Positions 6,843 to 14,539 of a DNA stretch of 23,761 nt are shown here, one piece after another. Numbering within the stretch: the first letter of the stretch is position 1; every line of letters begins with the position of its first letter. The notes below the pieces were generated by a model. It did no database searches, had not been told where the DNA came from, and saw only the letters and a list, made by a program, of their open reading frames with translations. The position numbers and the translations under genes are program-made. The DNA is taken from positions 1 to 23,761 of IMG/VR virus record IMGVR_UViG_3300031111_000036, one strand, 5' to 3'. Source of the DNA: a virus.

Positions 6843-7511
6843 CTAATTTTTGCAGACGAGCCGCCAGTTGACGATTGCCTGTTCGAGGATGTCGTCAGCG
6901 GCGTAAAACTTGAATCTCGCAGCCTCACAGACCGGAAGCCTGACAGGATAAACAACCCATTGACCCGTCGGAGCCGCTGATTCAATCGGCGGCAACCATC
7001 TCCAGAGTCCGTAAAACGGATGAGTGTAGTTGTCGAAGTTAATGAATTGATCTGACGAGTCAGCCCAGGTGCATATATCGTTGTCAGAAAGTTTGCACTC
7101 GAAAATAATCTTCAACAAATTGGAACTGTCAGCATCGTTAATCGCCGTTGAGCAAGTGTAGCTGGTCGTCAACGTGTCCAGCTTCACCCAGAGATCAAAT
7201 AGTTGCGGGTTGTGAGCCGTTATTGAGTCGCTTAGTGCATAATTCGGCGGGAGTGTCGTGCTATAATTCGACCCCCACTGGACTTGCATCCAGTCGGTCG
7301 AAAGCGTATCGTTTCCCCAGGATGAATCCTCAAGAGCCGCCGCGCACAATGTGTCAACGCCTTCATAGTAAAACATGGACGTTTGTCCGGTAATCACCGG
7401 AGCCGATGGCTGTGACTTCCAGTTTGGGTTAAAGTTCACCGCCTCAGCCGCGCCTGAGACCGTCGTAAAAATGAGCGCGGCGAATACGGTCAAGAAAATT
7501 AAGGCGCGCAT
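6843..7511 (-). CDS. Exported six-cysteine protein of unknown function
   Basis: 222 residues. Sec signal peptide at 1-~21: Arg2, hydrophobic core LIFLTVFAALIFTTV, cleavage near SGA-AEA. The mature part is rich in Trp, Tyr, Asp and Ser and holds exactly six Cys, an even count that suits disulphide bonds in the periplasm. The end contains WVVYPVRLPVCEAARFKFYA, echoing YQVIALPICGVRAS of the next gene. A perfect AGGAGGG site lies 4 bases before the ATG, so expression should be high. It sits between the fibre gene and another exported protein. No family recognised; it may be a virion accessory protein or a cell-surface protein. Confidence 0.75.
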   Translation of the reverse strand: MRALIFLTVFAALIFTTVSGAAEAVNFNPNWKSQPSAPVITGQTSMFYYEGVDTLCAAALEDSSWGNDTLSTDWMQVQWGSNYSTTLPPNYALSDSITAHNPQLFDLWVKLDTLTTSYTCSTAINDADSSNLLKIIFECKLSDNDICTWADSSDQFINFDNYTHPFYGLWRWLPPIESAAPTGQWVVYPVRLPVCEAARFKFYAADDILEQAIVNWRLVCKN

Positions 7512-7529
7512 ATCGCCCTCCTGTTTATG

Positions 7530-9086
7530 TTATCCAATTATGGTCTGTTGTTCAAATTCAATGTCAAGAGCGCGGGATAATTTCGCCGCGCCGCTGGCGT
7601 CTGCGGTCTTGATCGAAATCTCAATCTCGTAAACGGTTCCCGCCGTTAGCCCAGATGTCAGGTCGAGTTCAAGAACAGACGGAGTCGCCGGGGTTATAGA
7701 CGTGTTTACAATCCCTGTTTTTTCAACAGACATGACCTCTGTTGACTCAAGAGCCGTTATTGCGAACTTTACTGATCCGGCATAGCTGGCGTTTGCTACG
7801 AATGGCAGACAATACAGAGCCGCTCGCTGGTTTTCAGCCTTGTGTCGATAGAACCGGCGATATTTCACGACGTAGCTCTCTGTCGTGTCCTGGAACTCAT
7901 CGAACTCGGCGGCGGCGTTTGTGTCTGCAGTCGTCGCCATAATTTCCGGCGGAGTTCCAAGCGTTAGCGTTATTGCTTCGCCGTCCGCGTCTCGATTCGG
8001 CGGAATGTTTCCGGCGGCAATCGTAGCTACGTCGGAATTGTATGGATCTGAGGCTGTGTCGAATGCGACGACGACAACGGAGAATGGCTCATTTCCAATC
8101 TTGAAATAGGTCATCGTAGCCATACCGTCCGAGTCCGGCGTCAGTCTGTGTCGCTGGCAGCTCGCCCTTAGCGTCGCCAAAGTCGCCGCAAGCGTAGCCC
8201 CAGCAGACACCCCCGCAATCGATCCCGTCTTGATGTAAACCTCATAAAGGTTCACCTTTGCAACTTCAGCGGCGTTGACCGACATACTGATTGAAACATA
8301 GCGGTTTCCGTGCCGGTCAGGCTGCCCGGCGTTGACAGCGCAACCGACGGAAGGCGTCCCCGCCCACGCATCACCTACAACCAGAGAATCGACGGTTGTT
8401 TTCACAGCGTCGAACTGATCATATTCAACCGCATCACCGCTCGTTGCGCCAGCCGCCAGCCCCGACAACTGAATAGCCGAACCGCCATTGTCGAGAACCA
8501 GTTCAGCGCAGTCTATCTTCAGATTGCGGCGCGTTGACTTTGCTGCGTCGGAACAGGTAATCTCCAGCGTTGACCCGTCGGCTGTGTCAACATGAAGAAC
8601 CGTATCTGACCCAGATGCTGGCTTTACTTTGATTGTAGGATGTTCATTCCCCGACGTGTCGGCCTTGTGTTGCGCCCCCTGGAGATTGCTTATCGTGTTT
8701 GAGTCGGAGTCTATCGTTTTATTTTCAAGAGTCTGCGTGTCGTCGTCTCCTACAATCTCGCCAGTAACCCCGTGAGTCCCGCTCCCAGAACCTTCATGCG
8801 TGGCAAGGTCAGCTGAGGCATTGCCATCAGCGAGCGTTATGTCTTCAACAATTGTGGTCGTTGATACGCCCCCGTCGTCTGAGGCGATAATCGAGTGTTT
8901 GTAGGTCGGATCATATTTATCGGAGTCGTCGATGTCTATTGTGAAGATGTACGCCGATGAACCCGCCGTCCACGCCGCTTGTACGTTGTCAGCATCACCG
9001 AACGACCGCCCGTCTCTGACAAGCTCCCAGGTGAACCCCGTATGCTCTTCAGCCCGATAAAAATATAGTTTTCTGTTATCTGCCAT
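7530..9086 (-). CDS. Tail fibre / receptor-binding candidate
   Basis: 518 residues. The N-terminal ~90 residues form a beta-rich attachment-like region (ELVRDGRSFGDADNVQAAW, AYIFTIDIDDSD). The phrase DDDTQTLENKTIDSDSNTISNL region (~115-137) is a motif found again and again in phage tail fibres. It is followed by Asp/Ser/Gly-rich beta segments, and a C-terminal part (~395-518) with Tyr/Arg-rich start (KYRRFYRHKAENQ) and beta-sandwich-like strands (VYEIEISIKTADASGAA). There is no signal peptide, unlike its four downstream neighbours. Ribosome site AAGGA precedes the ATG. It most likely forms the host-binding fibre; the receptor is unknown. Confidence 0.8.
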   Translation of the reverse strand: MADNRKLYFYRAEEHTGFTWELVRDGRSFGDADNVQAAWTAGSSAYIFTIDIDDSDKYDPTYKHSIIASDDGGVSTTTIVEDITLADGNASADLATHEGSGSGTHGVTGEIVGDDDTQTLENKTIDSDSNTISNLQGAQHKADTSGNEHPTIKVKPASGSDTVLHVDTADGSTLEITCSDAAKSTRRNLKIDCAELVLDNGGSAIQLSGLAAGATSGDAVEYDQFDAVKTTVDSLVVGDAWAGTPSVGCAVNAGQPDRHGNRYVSISMSVNAAEVAKVNLYEVYIKTGSIAGVSAGATLAATLATLRASCQRHRLTPDSDGMATMTYFKIGNEPFSVVVVAFDTASDPYNSDVATIAAGNIPPNRDADGEAITLTLGTPPEIMATTADTNAAAEFDEFQDTTESYVVKYRRFYRHKAENQRAALYCLPFVANASYAGSVKFAITALESTEVMSVEKTGIVNTSITPATPSVLELDLTSGLTAGTVYEIEISIKTADASGAAKLSRALDIEFEQQTIIG

Positions 9087-9097
9087 GTCCTATCCTT

Positions 9098-9610
9098 TTA
9101 AAATGGCATTGCGCCATAGTTGCCCGTCACTCCTGCGAGCGCGGTCCCAGATCCAAGCGTTCTTGGCGGGACGAGGACCAGCCCAACCGATTCGAGAACC
9201 AGTTCCGGCGAATGTCCAACATACAGTCCGCCCGTATAAGCCGCCATCCATTCGCTTGTAGGAGTTACTTCAACGCTGAAATCCACGTCATTATGAGGCG
9301 TAAACATCAGCGTCGCGCCTGCGCGTGCGTGTGCAACCATGATTTCGAGGAAGTTAGCCGCCGTCAGCCCCTCCCACTTCATCCGAGCAACCATCCTGAA
9401 CCCGTCATGTCTCCGAACGATCCGCCCGTTGTCCAGCCTCATCGTCACAGCCCCGCCGTCATATCGTTCAGGGCTAAAAGTAATCTCATAATCTTTGGGA
9501 TGTTCAAGCGTGCTATGAATCCTGCGCCCTGGTCGTCGTCCAGCATCACCGTAAAGCAGTTGAATTTCAGGCGCGCCCGCTCCCATGACAGTTGAAATTG
9601 GGTAGCTCAT
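9098..9610 (-). CDS. Minor tail protein, unassigned
   Basis: 170 residues, no named family recognised. It is mixed beta with DYEITFSPERYDGGAVTMRL, GRIVRRHDGFRMVARMKWEG, a helix TAANFLEIMVAHARAG, and LMFTPHNDVDFSVEVTPT, ending in a Gly-rich tail. The pattern of a strand pair, a central helix and a phrase for an edge position resembles distal tail or tail-tip proteins, but I cannot assign one. It lies between the hub and fibre genes with an ATGA overlap upstream and an 11-base gap downstream, so a tail-tip role is inferred from place. Confidence 0.68.
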   Translation of the reverse strand: MSYPISTVMGAGAPEIQLLYGDAGRRPGRRIHSTLEHPKDYEITFSPERYDGGAVTMRLDNGRIVRRHDGFRMVARMKWEGLTAANFLEIMVAHARAGATLMFTPHNDVDFSVEVTPTSEWMAAYTGGLYVGHSPELVLESVGLVLVPPRTLGSGTALAGVTGNYGAMPF

Positions 9611-11550
9611 CGTTTCCTCGCAACTGTTAGCATCAGCGCATCCGCCCCGTATGTTATCCGCCAGATTGCGGGTTCAACCGCGCCGAGCTGCGGATCTGTG
9701 AATGTGACCTTGTCAAACAGGTTAAACGCCGCCGATGTCGCGTCGTGCAATATCTCGACCTCCCACATATCATATTTCCCCGCAAGCTCCGCCTCGTAAT
9801 AGTCGCGCAGTATCTCATAATAATTGTCGTTTTCAATAAACGATGAATTGATTGACGGGATTTCATCGCCATAGTAATCGACAATCGAAGCCGTCTTGCG
9901 AATCGTCGCGCCGGAGATGTCGTGAGTTACGCCCGTATTGTAATCCCGCTGAACGATGTTGATCGTTTTATCATCACCAATCCAGAAAATAGAATCGGTC
10001 AGTATTGCAATATCGAGCAAGAACTTGCTCAAAGCCTGGTCGCGGACTTCAAATCCGACGTTGGTAATTTGGGGATCTCCGGCGTATGTCAACAAAGCTC
10101 CCGTCAGAGAATACGTCCCAGCGTCGGATGTAATAGACAATATGTGTTCCGGCTGTTCACGTAGCAGCGTAATCAGCAGATATTCGTCGGAGACAATATC
10201 AAGCAAAAACTCAACGCCCTTGTAAATCGCGGGGAGTCTGTCATAAACATCGTTAATCGGAAGAGGGGTGTTCGCTCCAACAAATGCGCCAAACGAACTT
10301 TTAACGCCGTCCGTTTCGAGAGTATCCGTCAAGTCTTGCCCCGTTGCCATGTTGACGCGATAGACCCGCGCCGCGCTTAGGTTGTATGCTGAATAGAGTT
10401 GCCCGTTGTCGTTATCCTGAACGATGAGGATATGGCTCCAGATTTGATAGACGTTTAAATAGTCGTTATCCTGGTCATAGATAACGCCAACGTCATTGAA
10501 CCTCAGGTCGCCATCAGTCGCTCCGAGCCGCTTTAAATCTTCGTGGTATGAATAGTTCGCGAACGATGCGCCGTATGGCATTCCCGCCCGGCTGAACGTC
10601 CACTCATAGCGTTGAACAAGCTGAAACTGATTCGTAATCTCATATAGCCTTACAACGTTATATTCATACGGCGCATTGTTCTTCCTGAACATTGCGAGTA
10701 CGTAATTGACGGTCTCCCCGTCAACATCTCGCGTAAAGAATCGGACATTGTTTACGAGTTCATCCAGCAGCGTTATTGAAGTCGTGGTATCAGATGAAAC
10801 CGTTCCTGGATCATAGAGTCCGCTCGAAAACCCGCCGCCCGTTTCTTCCTCTATCTGTCTGACGATTTCGGCGAACAGGGCTGAAAACGGGACTTTGAAT
10901 ATCGTCCCGCGAGTCGTCTTGCGCGAATAGTTGAAGCCGGGATCAAACGGGTTTGGATATTCGCCGGCAAGCGGGTTAAAATACAGGTCGCGCCGCTGAT
11001 CCTCGTTTAAGAACACAGTGTCATAGTACATCGCAAGCGTATCGAACAAGTATGTTTTTTTATAGCCAAGCCTCTGCGCTGGTTCGTTCTCCCACGTCGT
11101 CTCGAACGTGTCCGCTCCGACAATGTATTGCACGTCATAAGGTTCTTCGTCGTCAGGTTCAATATGGCTGACTGATTCATAACGATACCGCGCCCCGTCG
11201 AATGTAGGACGCCCGGCGAGGATTCTGTTTATTGCCGAAATCCATCCGAGAGCCGAGAACGTCATCATCCCCTCTGCATAGTCAACCGTGATTTCACGGT
11301 CAACAGATCCGGCGAATATCAGGTTGTCATAGCTGTATATTTCAATCAAGTCACCCCGCGAAATCTCCCAAGCCCCGCCAGGAAAGAACCGAGCCTCTGA
11401 TTCTGCAAAGATTGTCATATTGGCGACCGGCGAGCGAAACGAAAACATTCCGCTTTCATCAAATCGCTTTGTCACAACTGGAGGTCGCCCCGCAACAAAC
11501 GGAAGCCTTCGCCATGCGCTGTCTTTATATATGTAGGCTGTGAACGCCAT
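9607..11550 (-). CDS. Tail tip / baseplate hub-like protein
   Basis: 647 residues, directly after the tape measure gene (TAATG overlap). Residues ~1-110 look like the N-terminal barrel of hub proteins (GMFSFRSPVAN, ISRGDLIEIYSYDNLIFAGSV, then FSALGWISAINRIL), seen in Tal/gp27/gpD-type proteins. The middle (~130-420) is aromatic and Asp-rich with no recognised domain. The end (~430-647) again looks hub-like: LLDIVSDEYLLITLLREQPE, SKFLLDIAILTDSIFWIGDD, and FNLFDKVTFTDPQLG near the C-terminus. No peptidoglycan hydrolase motif is visible. It probably forms the tail tip and anchors the fibre. It overlaps the next gene by ATGA. Confidence 0.72.
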   Translation of the reverse strand: MAFTAYIYKDSAWRRLPFVAGRPPVVTKRFDESGMFSFRSPVANMTIFAESEARFFPGGAWEISRGDLIEIYSYDNLIFAGSVDREITVDYAEGMMTFSALGWISAINRILAGRPTFDGARYRYESVSHIEPDDEEPYDVQYIVGADTFETTWENEPAQRLGYKKTYLFDTLAMYYDTVFLNEDQRRDLYFNPLAGEYPNPFDPGFNYSRKTTRGTIFKVPFSALFAEIVRQIEEETGGGFSSGLYDPGTVSSDTTTSITLLDELVNNVRFFTRDVDGETVNYVLAMFRKNNAPYEYNVVRLYEITNQFQLVQRYEWTFSRAGMPYGASFANYSYHEDLKRLGATDGDLRFNDVGVIYDQDNDYLNVYQIWSHILIVQDNDNGQLYSAYNLSAARVYRVNMATGQDLTDTLETDGVKSSFGAFVGANTPLPINDVYDRLPAIYKGVEFLLDIVSDEYLLITLLREQPEHILSITSDAGTYSLTGALLTYAGDPQITNVGFEVRDQALSKFLLDIAILTDSIFWIGDDKTINIVQRDYNTGVTHDISGATIRKTASIVDYYGDEIPSINSSFIENDNYYEILRDYYEAELAGKYDMWEVEILHDATSAAFNLFDKVTFTDPQLGAVEPAIWRITYGADALMLTVARKR

Positions 11551-13169
11551 TACAGGGCCGCCCTCAATTCCTGCCTGTCAATTGCATTAAGAACACTAAC
11601 AAGCCGCCGTCCATCGACATTCAGATTGATTGCTACATCTCCGGAGCCGCCGAATCCAGTTGACCCGCCGCCAGAATCAAACGCGGTTTTTCCGCCGCCG
11701 GTAATCAGTGATCCAAATGCTGGAAACGCCGCCGCCGCAAAGTTGGGAAAGAAGGGCGCGAGTATGGCAAATATTGCCGCTTTAGCCAATAGTTCAGCGA
11801 CCATTCGCCCCAACATTTTTGCAAACGCTTCCGCAACCTGGCTGAAGTTTTTCTCCGTCGATGTTGCAAATTGCGCGAACGCCGATGCGAGTTGCTGCGC
11901 TGCGCTGACTCCAAGATCATAAAACTCTTTGAAAGCAACGTCTGCGATCTTCTGTTTCATCGTCATCGCCCCAATCGCTTCACCGGTCTCACCCAGCGCA
12001 AGCGTTATCCCCTGGATTTCGACCTTCATTTTCTCATAAGCCGGAATTGCTTTATCCTTCAGCGTTGACGCGGCGAGTTCAGCAGCTTCGACCTGTGCAA
12101 GCGAAACCTCGTTCTGAGCTTTAGCCCCGCTTACTGCAACATCATTAACGGCGGCGGCAGCATCATACTCTTCCCACAGAGCAGTGACAGCCTTCTTATA
12201 CCCCTTGACGGTCTCTTCAATAGCAGCCCGGTTTTCCTTCGATATGAACCGCCCGCCGAATAAGGCGTTATCGAGTTGACCCTGCGCCATATTCTGGAGT
12301 CGCTGGAGTCCGATTATCCTGTCATAAATGCGCTGCGCTTCAGCATTCGGCGCAAATGATTTCTGCCCCTGGAAGAGTGAAGATGCGTCAGAGAACTTGT
12401 TCAGATAATCGAGAGCCTTGTTCACCGCCGGCGAAGTCATCTCAAGGATGAACGCGCCAAACCTTTCCTTCGCGTCACCGAAGGCGTTAGACATTTGTTC
12501 AACCTTTCCGGCGTATGTTTCAGCCTTTGCCTGTGCCGATCCGCCGAATTGATTGTTGATTTCAGCGAGGATAATCGCTTGCGCCTCGCCGAGTCGATTC
12601 GTTTCAGTCAGAGCTTTAATTAGCCGCTTTTGCATGTCACTAAACGTGACGCCCGATCGACTTAAATATGTAAGTCCCACAGCAGGATCGTTAAGGGCCT
12701 TCCCAAGCTGTATTGCTGCCGACTTAAGATCCGTTCCCATTCTTGCCGCCATGTCCTGAACAGCGGGAACAGTTTTAGTTAATATCTCGCCCCTTATGTT
12801 TGTGAACGTTAAGAGGATCGACTCCATAGCGATGGTCGCCTCATCACCGTATGTCGTTATCTTCTGAAGCTCAGAGGCAAGATTCTGCAGTTCCTGACTC
12901 GTCACTCCTGCGATGCTTCCAGTCGATGCAAGGCCAGCATTAAGCTGCGCGACAGCTTGCTCCTGAACGCCGGCGAGCCTTGTGAAATCCTTAATAGCTG
13001 CGCCAACTCCAAGCGTAATAAACGCCGCGCCAAGCCCCTTGAACAATCCAGAAACGCGGTCGATAGATTTCCTCGACCGCGACTCCATCTTCTTCAGGTC
13101 TTTATCAAGCTTGTCAAGGTGGACACCCACCTCAACATATGCGTCGCCTAATTTACCGAGTTGCGCCAA
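11550..13169 (-). CDS. Tail tape measure protein
   Basis: 539 residues from a TTG start, the only usable start in this frame before a TAA. The N-terminus is helical and coiled (VGVHLDKLDKDLKKMESRSRK), then a hydrophobic Gly/Ala segment (GLGAAFITLGVGAAIKDF) and long Gln/Ala/Glu-rich helices. Typical tape measure phrases are ATIAMESILLTFTNIRG, DMAARMGTDLKSAAIQLGKAL and NNQFGGSAQAKAET. A hydrophobic Ala/Phe stretch (~465-500) and a Gly-rich tail close it. It sets tail length; by the usual ~0.15 nm per residue it predicts a tail of roughly 80 nm (inference), short for a siphovirus. The stop joins the hub start as TAATG. Confidence 0.93.
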   Translation of the reverse strand: MAQLGKLGDAYVEVGVHLDKLDKDLKKMESRSRKSIDRVSGLFKGLGAAFITLGVGAAIKDFTRLAGVQEQAVAQLNAGLASTGSIAGVTSQELQNLASELQKITTYGDEATIAMESILLTFTNIRGEILTKTVPAVQDMAARMGTDLKSAAIQLGKALNDPAVGLTYLSRSGVTFSDMQKRLIKALTETNRLGEAQAIILAEINNQFGGSAQAKAETYAGKVEQMSNAFGDAKERFGAFILEMTSPAVNKALDYLNKFSDASSLFQGQKSFAPNAEAQRIYDRIIGLQRLQNMAQGQLDNALFGGRFISKENRAAIEETVKGYKKAVTALWEEYDAAAAVNDVAVSGAKAQNEVSLAQVEAAELAASTLKDKAIPAYEKMKVEIQGITLALGETGEAIGAMTMKQKIADVAFKEFYDLGVSAAQQLASAFAQFATSTEKNFSQVAEAFAKMLGRMVAELLAKAAIFAILAPFFPNFAAAAFPAFGSLITGGGKTAFDSGGGSTGFGGSGDVAINLNVDGRRLVSVLNAIDRQELRAAL

Positions 13170-13461
13170 GTCGTTCCATTAGCCTCTTGTGTTGTTCAGC
13201 CCGTTTGTTAAGGTTTTCAGAGCCACTCTTCGTCAGATACGCTTTAAGCGGTTTGATCTTCCGTTGGTTCTGCATTACAGCCGTCATCCATGCCTGTGTC
13301 GTGATGTTATCCTGGTACGATTCGCAGACTATCGCGAACTCATACGGCGTAAGCGTCCAGAACGAGTCTAATGCTAGGCCCGCCTGAACGCCCCGCTTTA
13401 TCAGGTCTCTCCATTCTGGCCAGTCGTTTCCGTCGTCTCGCCCGGCGGCGTCGGAGGGAGT
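13153..13461 (-). CDS. Tail assembly chaperone, second frame (TAC2), expressed by probable -1 frameshift
   Basis: Open frame of up to 102 residues, -1 relative to TAC1, opening just after a TGA at 13462-13464 and ending at TAA 13153-13155. It has no ATG, GTG or TTG in the N-terminal part; the first ATG lies well inside. The protein reads NDWPEWRDLIKRGVQAGLA, then DSFWTLTPYEFAIV, the W-x-x-L...G and FWxLTPxE pattern of the second chaperone in GTA/HK97-like tails. It continues as a basic helical tail (NQRKIKPLKAY, QHKRLMERLGATR). Because the conserved block starts before the TAC1 stop, ribosomes most likely enter by slipping back one base on TAC1, giving a TAC1-TAC2 fusion. An alternative is a rare CTG start near 13413. 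It overlaps the tape measure start by 17 bases. Confidence 0.8.
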   Translation of the reverse strand, partial: TPSDAAGRDDGNDWPEWRDLIKRGVQAGLALDSFWTLTPYEFAIVCESYQDNITTQAWMTAVMQNQRKIKPLKAYLTKSGSENLNKRAEQHKRLMERLGATR

Positions 13462-13721
13462 TCATCCCCAAACAGCGAAGCCGAAATAGCCCCGACCATC
13501 TGGGTTATCAGTTCGCTCGTCGAACATCCGCAGGTCTCTGGATCAATCTTAAAGTGATCGAGAATAATTCCAATCATATCGAGATCCATGTTTGCGCACC
13601 GGTCGATAACGTCCCGCAAACCGGACGAACCGGATTCCTTCTGAATCACACGGAGATCGTTGAAGGTCACGCGGATTTTAACGTCGCCGACCATCGCTTC
13701 GCCGCGTTCAGGGTTTATCAT
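13401..13721 (-). CDS. Tail assembly chaperone, first frame (TAC1)
   Basis: 106 residues from the ATG at 13721, chosen for its ATGA overlap with the tail tube gene and GGAG 6 bases upstream. The N-terminus has a strand-helix pattern (DVKIRVTFNDLRVIQKESG), then helices (DLDMIGIILDHFKI, STSELITQMVGAISASLFG) and a Pro/Thr/Gly-rich tail. It matches the first chaperone of lambda G/GTA-type systems, which coats the tape measure during tail assembly. The second chaperone frame overlaps its last ~20 codons in the -1 frame. Confidence 0.82.
   Translation of the reverse strand: MINPERGEAMVGDVKIRVTFNDLRVIQKESGSSGLRDVIDRCANMDLDMIGIILDHFKIDPETCGCSTSELITQMVGAISASLFGDELPPTPPGETTETTGQNGET
13423..13461 (-). 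other. Probable -1 programmed frameshift zone in tail chaperone genes
   Basis: The zone runs from the upstream TGA limit of the -1 frame to the start of the conserved DWPEW block. No canonical X-XXY-YYZ heptamer is in phase. The best P-site re-pairing tetramers in phase are CCCT (from 13458) and GGGC (from 13443). GGAAAC occurs nearby but in the wrong phase. The exact slip point is undecided. Confidence 0.5.
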
Positions 13722-14095
13722 GCTGCGCTCCAATCTCCTGTGATTTCAAGCGTGACAGACAGCGTCGCCGGAGCCTGATCGGGAAAGCCCTCATTGATTG
13801 AAGTCACAATCGCGTCGGCTTCCTCAAAGTCCGCGCCATAATATCTCACAATTTCGACCGCCCCGTCGCTTCTGATCGCCGTTTTCAGCGTTGCGAGAGC
13901 CGTATCGTCTGGAACGAACATCGCGTCCAGCGTTACGGTTGCGGAATATCGCCCGCCGATCAGCTTCCTTGACCGAGAATCCTTTGACGAAACGTCCAGC
14001 GCATCGAGGTTCTCGTTGAACGTGACATTCGTCTGTGATCCCACTGTATTACCGCCGACCTTCAGCAGAACGGCGGCGCCATTGATTTCAGCCAT
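13718..14095 (-). CDS. Major tail tube protein (TP901-1-type)
   Basis: 125 residues. The sequence NGAAVLLKVGGNTVGSQTNVTF, then LDVSSKDSRSRKLIGG, SATVTLDAMFVPDD, and ATLSVTLEITGDWSA at the end is the pattern of TP901-1-family major tail proteins, which stack as hexameric rings to make the tail tube. A GGAG site precedes the ATG. The stop overlaps the chaperone start as ATGA. Size and position between tail terminator and chaperone genes fit. Confidence 0.9.
   Translation of the reverse strand: MAEINGAAVLLKVGGNTVGSQTNVTFNENLDALDVSSKDSRSRKLIGGRYSATVTLDAMFVPDDTALATLKTAIRSDGAVEIVRYYGADFEEADAIVTSINEGFPDQAPATLSVTLEITGDWSAA
13728..13731 (-). promoter_or_regulatory. Ribosome binding site fixing the TAC1 start
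   Basis: GGAG 6 bases before the ATG at 13721, in an ATGA overlap with the tail tube stop. It favours this start over one 12 bases upstream. Confidence 0.7.
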
Positions 14096-14098
14096 TTA

Positions 14099-14539
14099 TT
14101 ACTCCTTCGCCAGTTTGAAAACCGCGACTTTCATTCTGTTCGCTTCGTCAACCGTGATCGTCGCCATGCCACTCGAATTGTAACGCATCGGCACTTTAAA
14201 ATAGGCGATGTTTGGTTTGCTTGAGCCGCTTTCAAGTGGGATCGTAAGGTCTGACAGCGTTACAGTTCCATAACCAGCAATCCTGATGGTTGAAGCCGGG
14301 GCGGAAACAGTCGCAGTACAAGTCCCGCCGGTCGAGTCATAGAGTACAACGAATGTCAGGTTATTGTTCGGAAACGTCACCCCGTCCGTTGTCGTGATCA
14401 GCGCAAAGTTTGTCCTCGTGAACGTACTGTCAACGAGTTCAACGCTCGTAATCTCAACGGGCGTGATTTCAGTCGCGGCAGCCCAGACGATTGAGACCCC
14501 AATCGTCAACACCAGCAGCGACATTAAAAAATGCTTCAT
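14099..14539 (-). CDS. Signal-peptide protein inside the tail module, beta-rich
   Basis: 146 residues. The first ~21 residues form a textbook Sec signal peptide: Lys2, hydrophobic core LMSLLVLTIGVSIV, and an Ala-type cleavage site near WAAA. The mature part is beta-rich (GVTFPNNNLTFVVLYDS, TCTATVSAP, TVTLSDLTIPL, YNSSGMATITVD). Its plan, with 'TFPN', a short strand pair, and a 'tvtvp' phrase before a final strand, resembles small phage structural proteins that normally lack a leader. It overlaps the tail terminator gene by ATGA and precedes the major tail protein by 3 bases, so it is firmly in the operon. The role is unknown: a virion decoration protein with an added leader, or an exported protein. 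Confidence 0.8.
   Translation of the reverse strand: MKHFLMSLLVLTIGVSIVWAAATEITPVEITSVELVDSTFTRTNFALITTTDGVTFPNNNLTFVVLYDSTGGTCTATVSAPASTIRIAGYGTVTLSDLTIPLESGSSKPNIAYFKVPMRYNSSGMATITVDEANRMKVAVFKLAKE

Noticed and set aside
9654-9884. Second minus-strand frame inside the hub gene
   Set aside because: It is Arg/Ser-rich out-of-frame translation of the hub gene end, with no ribosome site.
13423-13461. GGAAAC as lambda-like slippery site
   Set aside because: It resembles GGGAAAG, but the codon phase (ACG GAA ACG) does not allow -1 re-pairing of both tRNAs.
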